A DNA stretch of 7,069 nucleotides from an uncultured bacterium (GTDB lineage Bacteria; Bacillota; Clostridia; Lachnospirales; Lachnospiraceae): positions 1 to 7,069 of the forward strand of contig CAMBUC010000109.1 in the NCBI GenBank assembly GCA_945871045.1. Reading direction: 5' to 3'. The notes below the pieces were generated by a model, which had not been told where the DNA came from, searched no databases, and worked only from the letters and a program-made list of their open reading frames with translations. Below, one piece after another: positions 7,018 to 7,069 of this stretch (position 1 is its first letter; every line of letters starts with the position of its first letter). Position numbers and translations under genes: made by a program.

Positions 7018-7039
7018 CAAGAACGCCTCAGCGTTCTTG
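7018..7039. repeat. Perfect 9-bp inverted repeat upstream of the GntR gene
   Basis: CAAGAACGC at 7018-7026 and GCGTTCTTG at 7031-7039 pair perfectly around a 4-nt loop. The centre is about 44 nt upstream of the regulator's ATG. No T-run follows on either strand, so it is not a standard terminator. It could be an operator for the dimeric GntR regulator, an RNA leader hairpin, or one half of a dispersed palindromic repeat together with the next hairpin. Confidence 0.6.
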
Positions 7040-7052
7040 CTGCGGAATGCGC

Positions 7053-7067
7053 GTCTGCTTTGCAGAC
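7053..7067. repeat. Second small inverted repeat at the right edge
   Basis: GTCTGC at 7053-7058 and GCAGAC at 7062-7067 pair around a TTT loop, with only 13 nt between this and the hairpin at 7018-7039. The stem might extend past the window edge, which cannot be seen. The tandem arrangement suggests one composite palindromic element of about 50 bp or more. No -10-like box is visible between 6985 and 7069 on the minus strand, so the promoter of the GntR operon probably lies further upstream. Confidence 0.5.
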
Positions 7068-7069
7068 AT

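Noticed and set aside
7018..7039. Hairpin as an intrinsic terminator of an upstream gene
   Set aside because: The minus strand continues AATGACAAG and the plus strand CTGCGG after the stem; neither has the U-tract that intrinsic termination needs.

Overview
This window looks like ordinary chromosome from a Gram-positive Clostridia-type bacterium, most likely in or near the Lachnospiraceae. The reasons are the gene order (PDZ/radical-SAM/DUF512 protein, der, plsY), strong AGGAGG-type ribosome binding sites, moderate G+C, and a YtrA-type GntR regulator with an ABC exporter whose large permease resembles clostridial DUF6449-type proteins. Every gene I can support lies on the minus strand, so transcription runs from high to low coordinates. 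There is no stretch over 300 bases without a gene. I see no tRNA, rRNA, CRISPR array, transposase or phage structural gene.

The layout in the direction of transcription has two blocks. Block 1 (6984 to 3787) is a three-gene operon: a GntR/YtrA-family repressor, an ABC ATPase and an ABC-2-type permease. Its joints are tight: an ATGA stop/start overlap, then a 26-nt overlap. Upstream, at the right edge (7018-7067), two small perfect hairpins sit in tandem and may be a dispersed palindromic repeat or an operator. Block 1 ends in a strong intrinsic terminator (17-bp stem, U7) at 3679-3635.

Block 2 (3593 to beyond position 1) is a housekeeping cluster: a PDZ/radical-SAM/DUF512 protein of unknown function, the ribosome-assembly GTPase Der, the glycerol-3-phosphate acyltransferase PlsY, and the first 83 codons of a dUTPase-like protein cut by the window edge. 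Gaps are 37, 4 and 2 nt, so they are probably one transcript. A promoter-like sequence (TTGAAC, 18 nt, TAAAAT with an extended TG) lies so that its -10 box overlaps the upstream arm of the block 1 terminator. RNA starting there would lack most of that arm. The same DNA could therefore stop block 1 transcripts and start block 2 without self-termination.

Functionally, block 1 should be a self-regulated membrane exporter or stress-response transporter of unknown substrate. Block 2 joins ribosome assembly, the first step of phospholipid synthesis and nucleotide-pool sanitation. I found no strong evidence for a wholly new multi-gene system. The points most worth a second look are the nested promoter/terminator, the tandem hairpins at the right edge, the DUF512 radical-SAM protein next to der, the extracytoplasmic domain of the permease, and a dUTPase directly after plsY.
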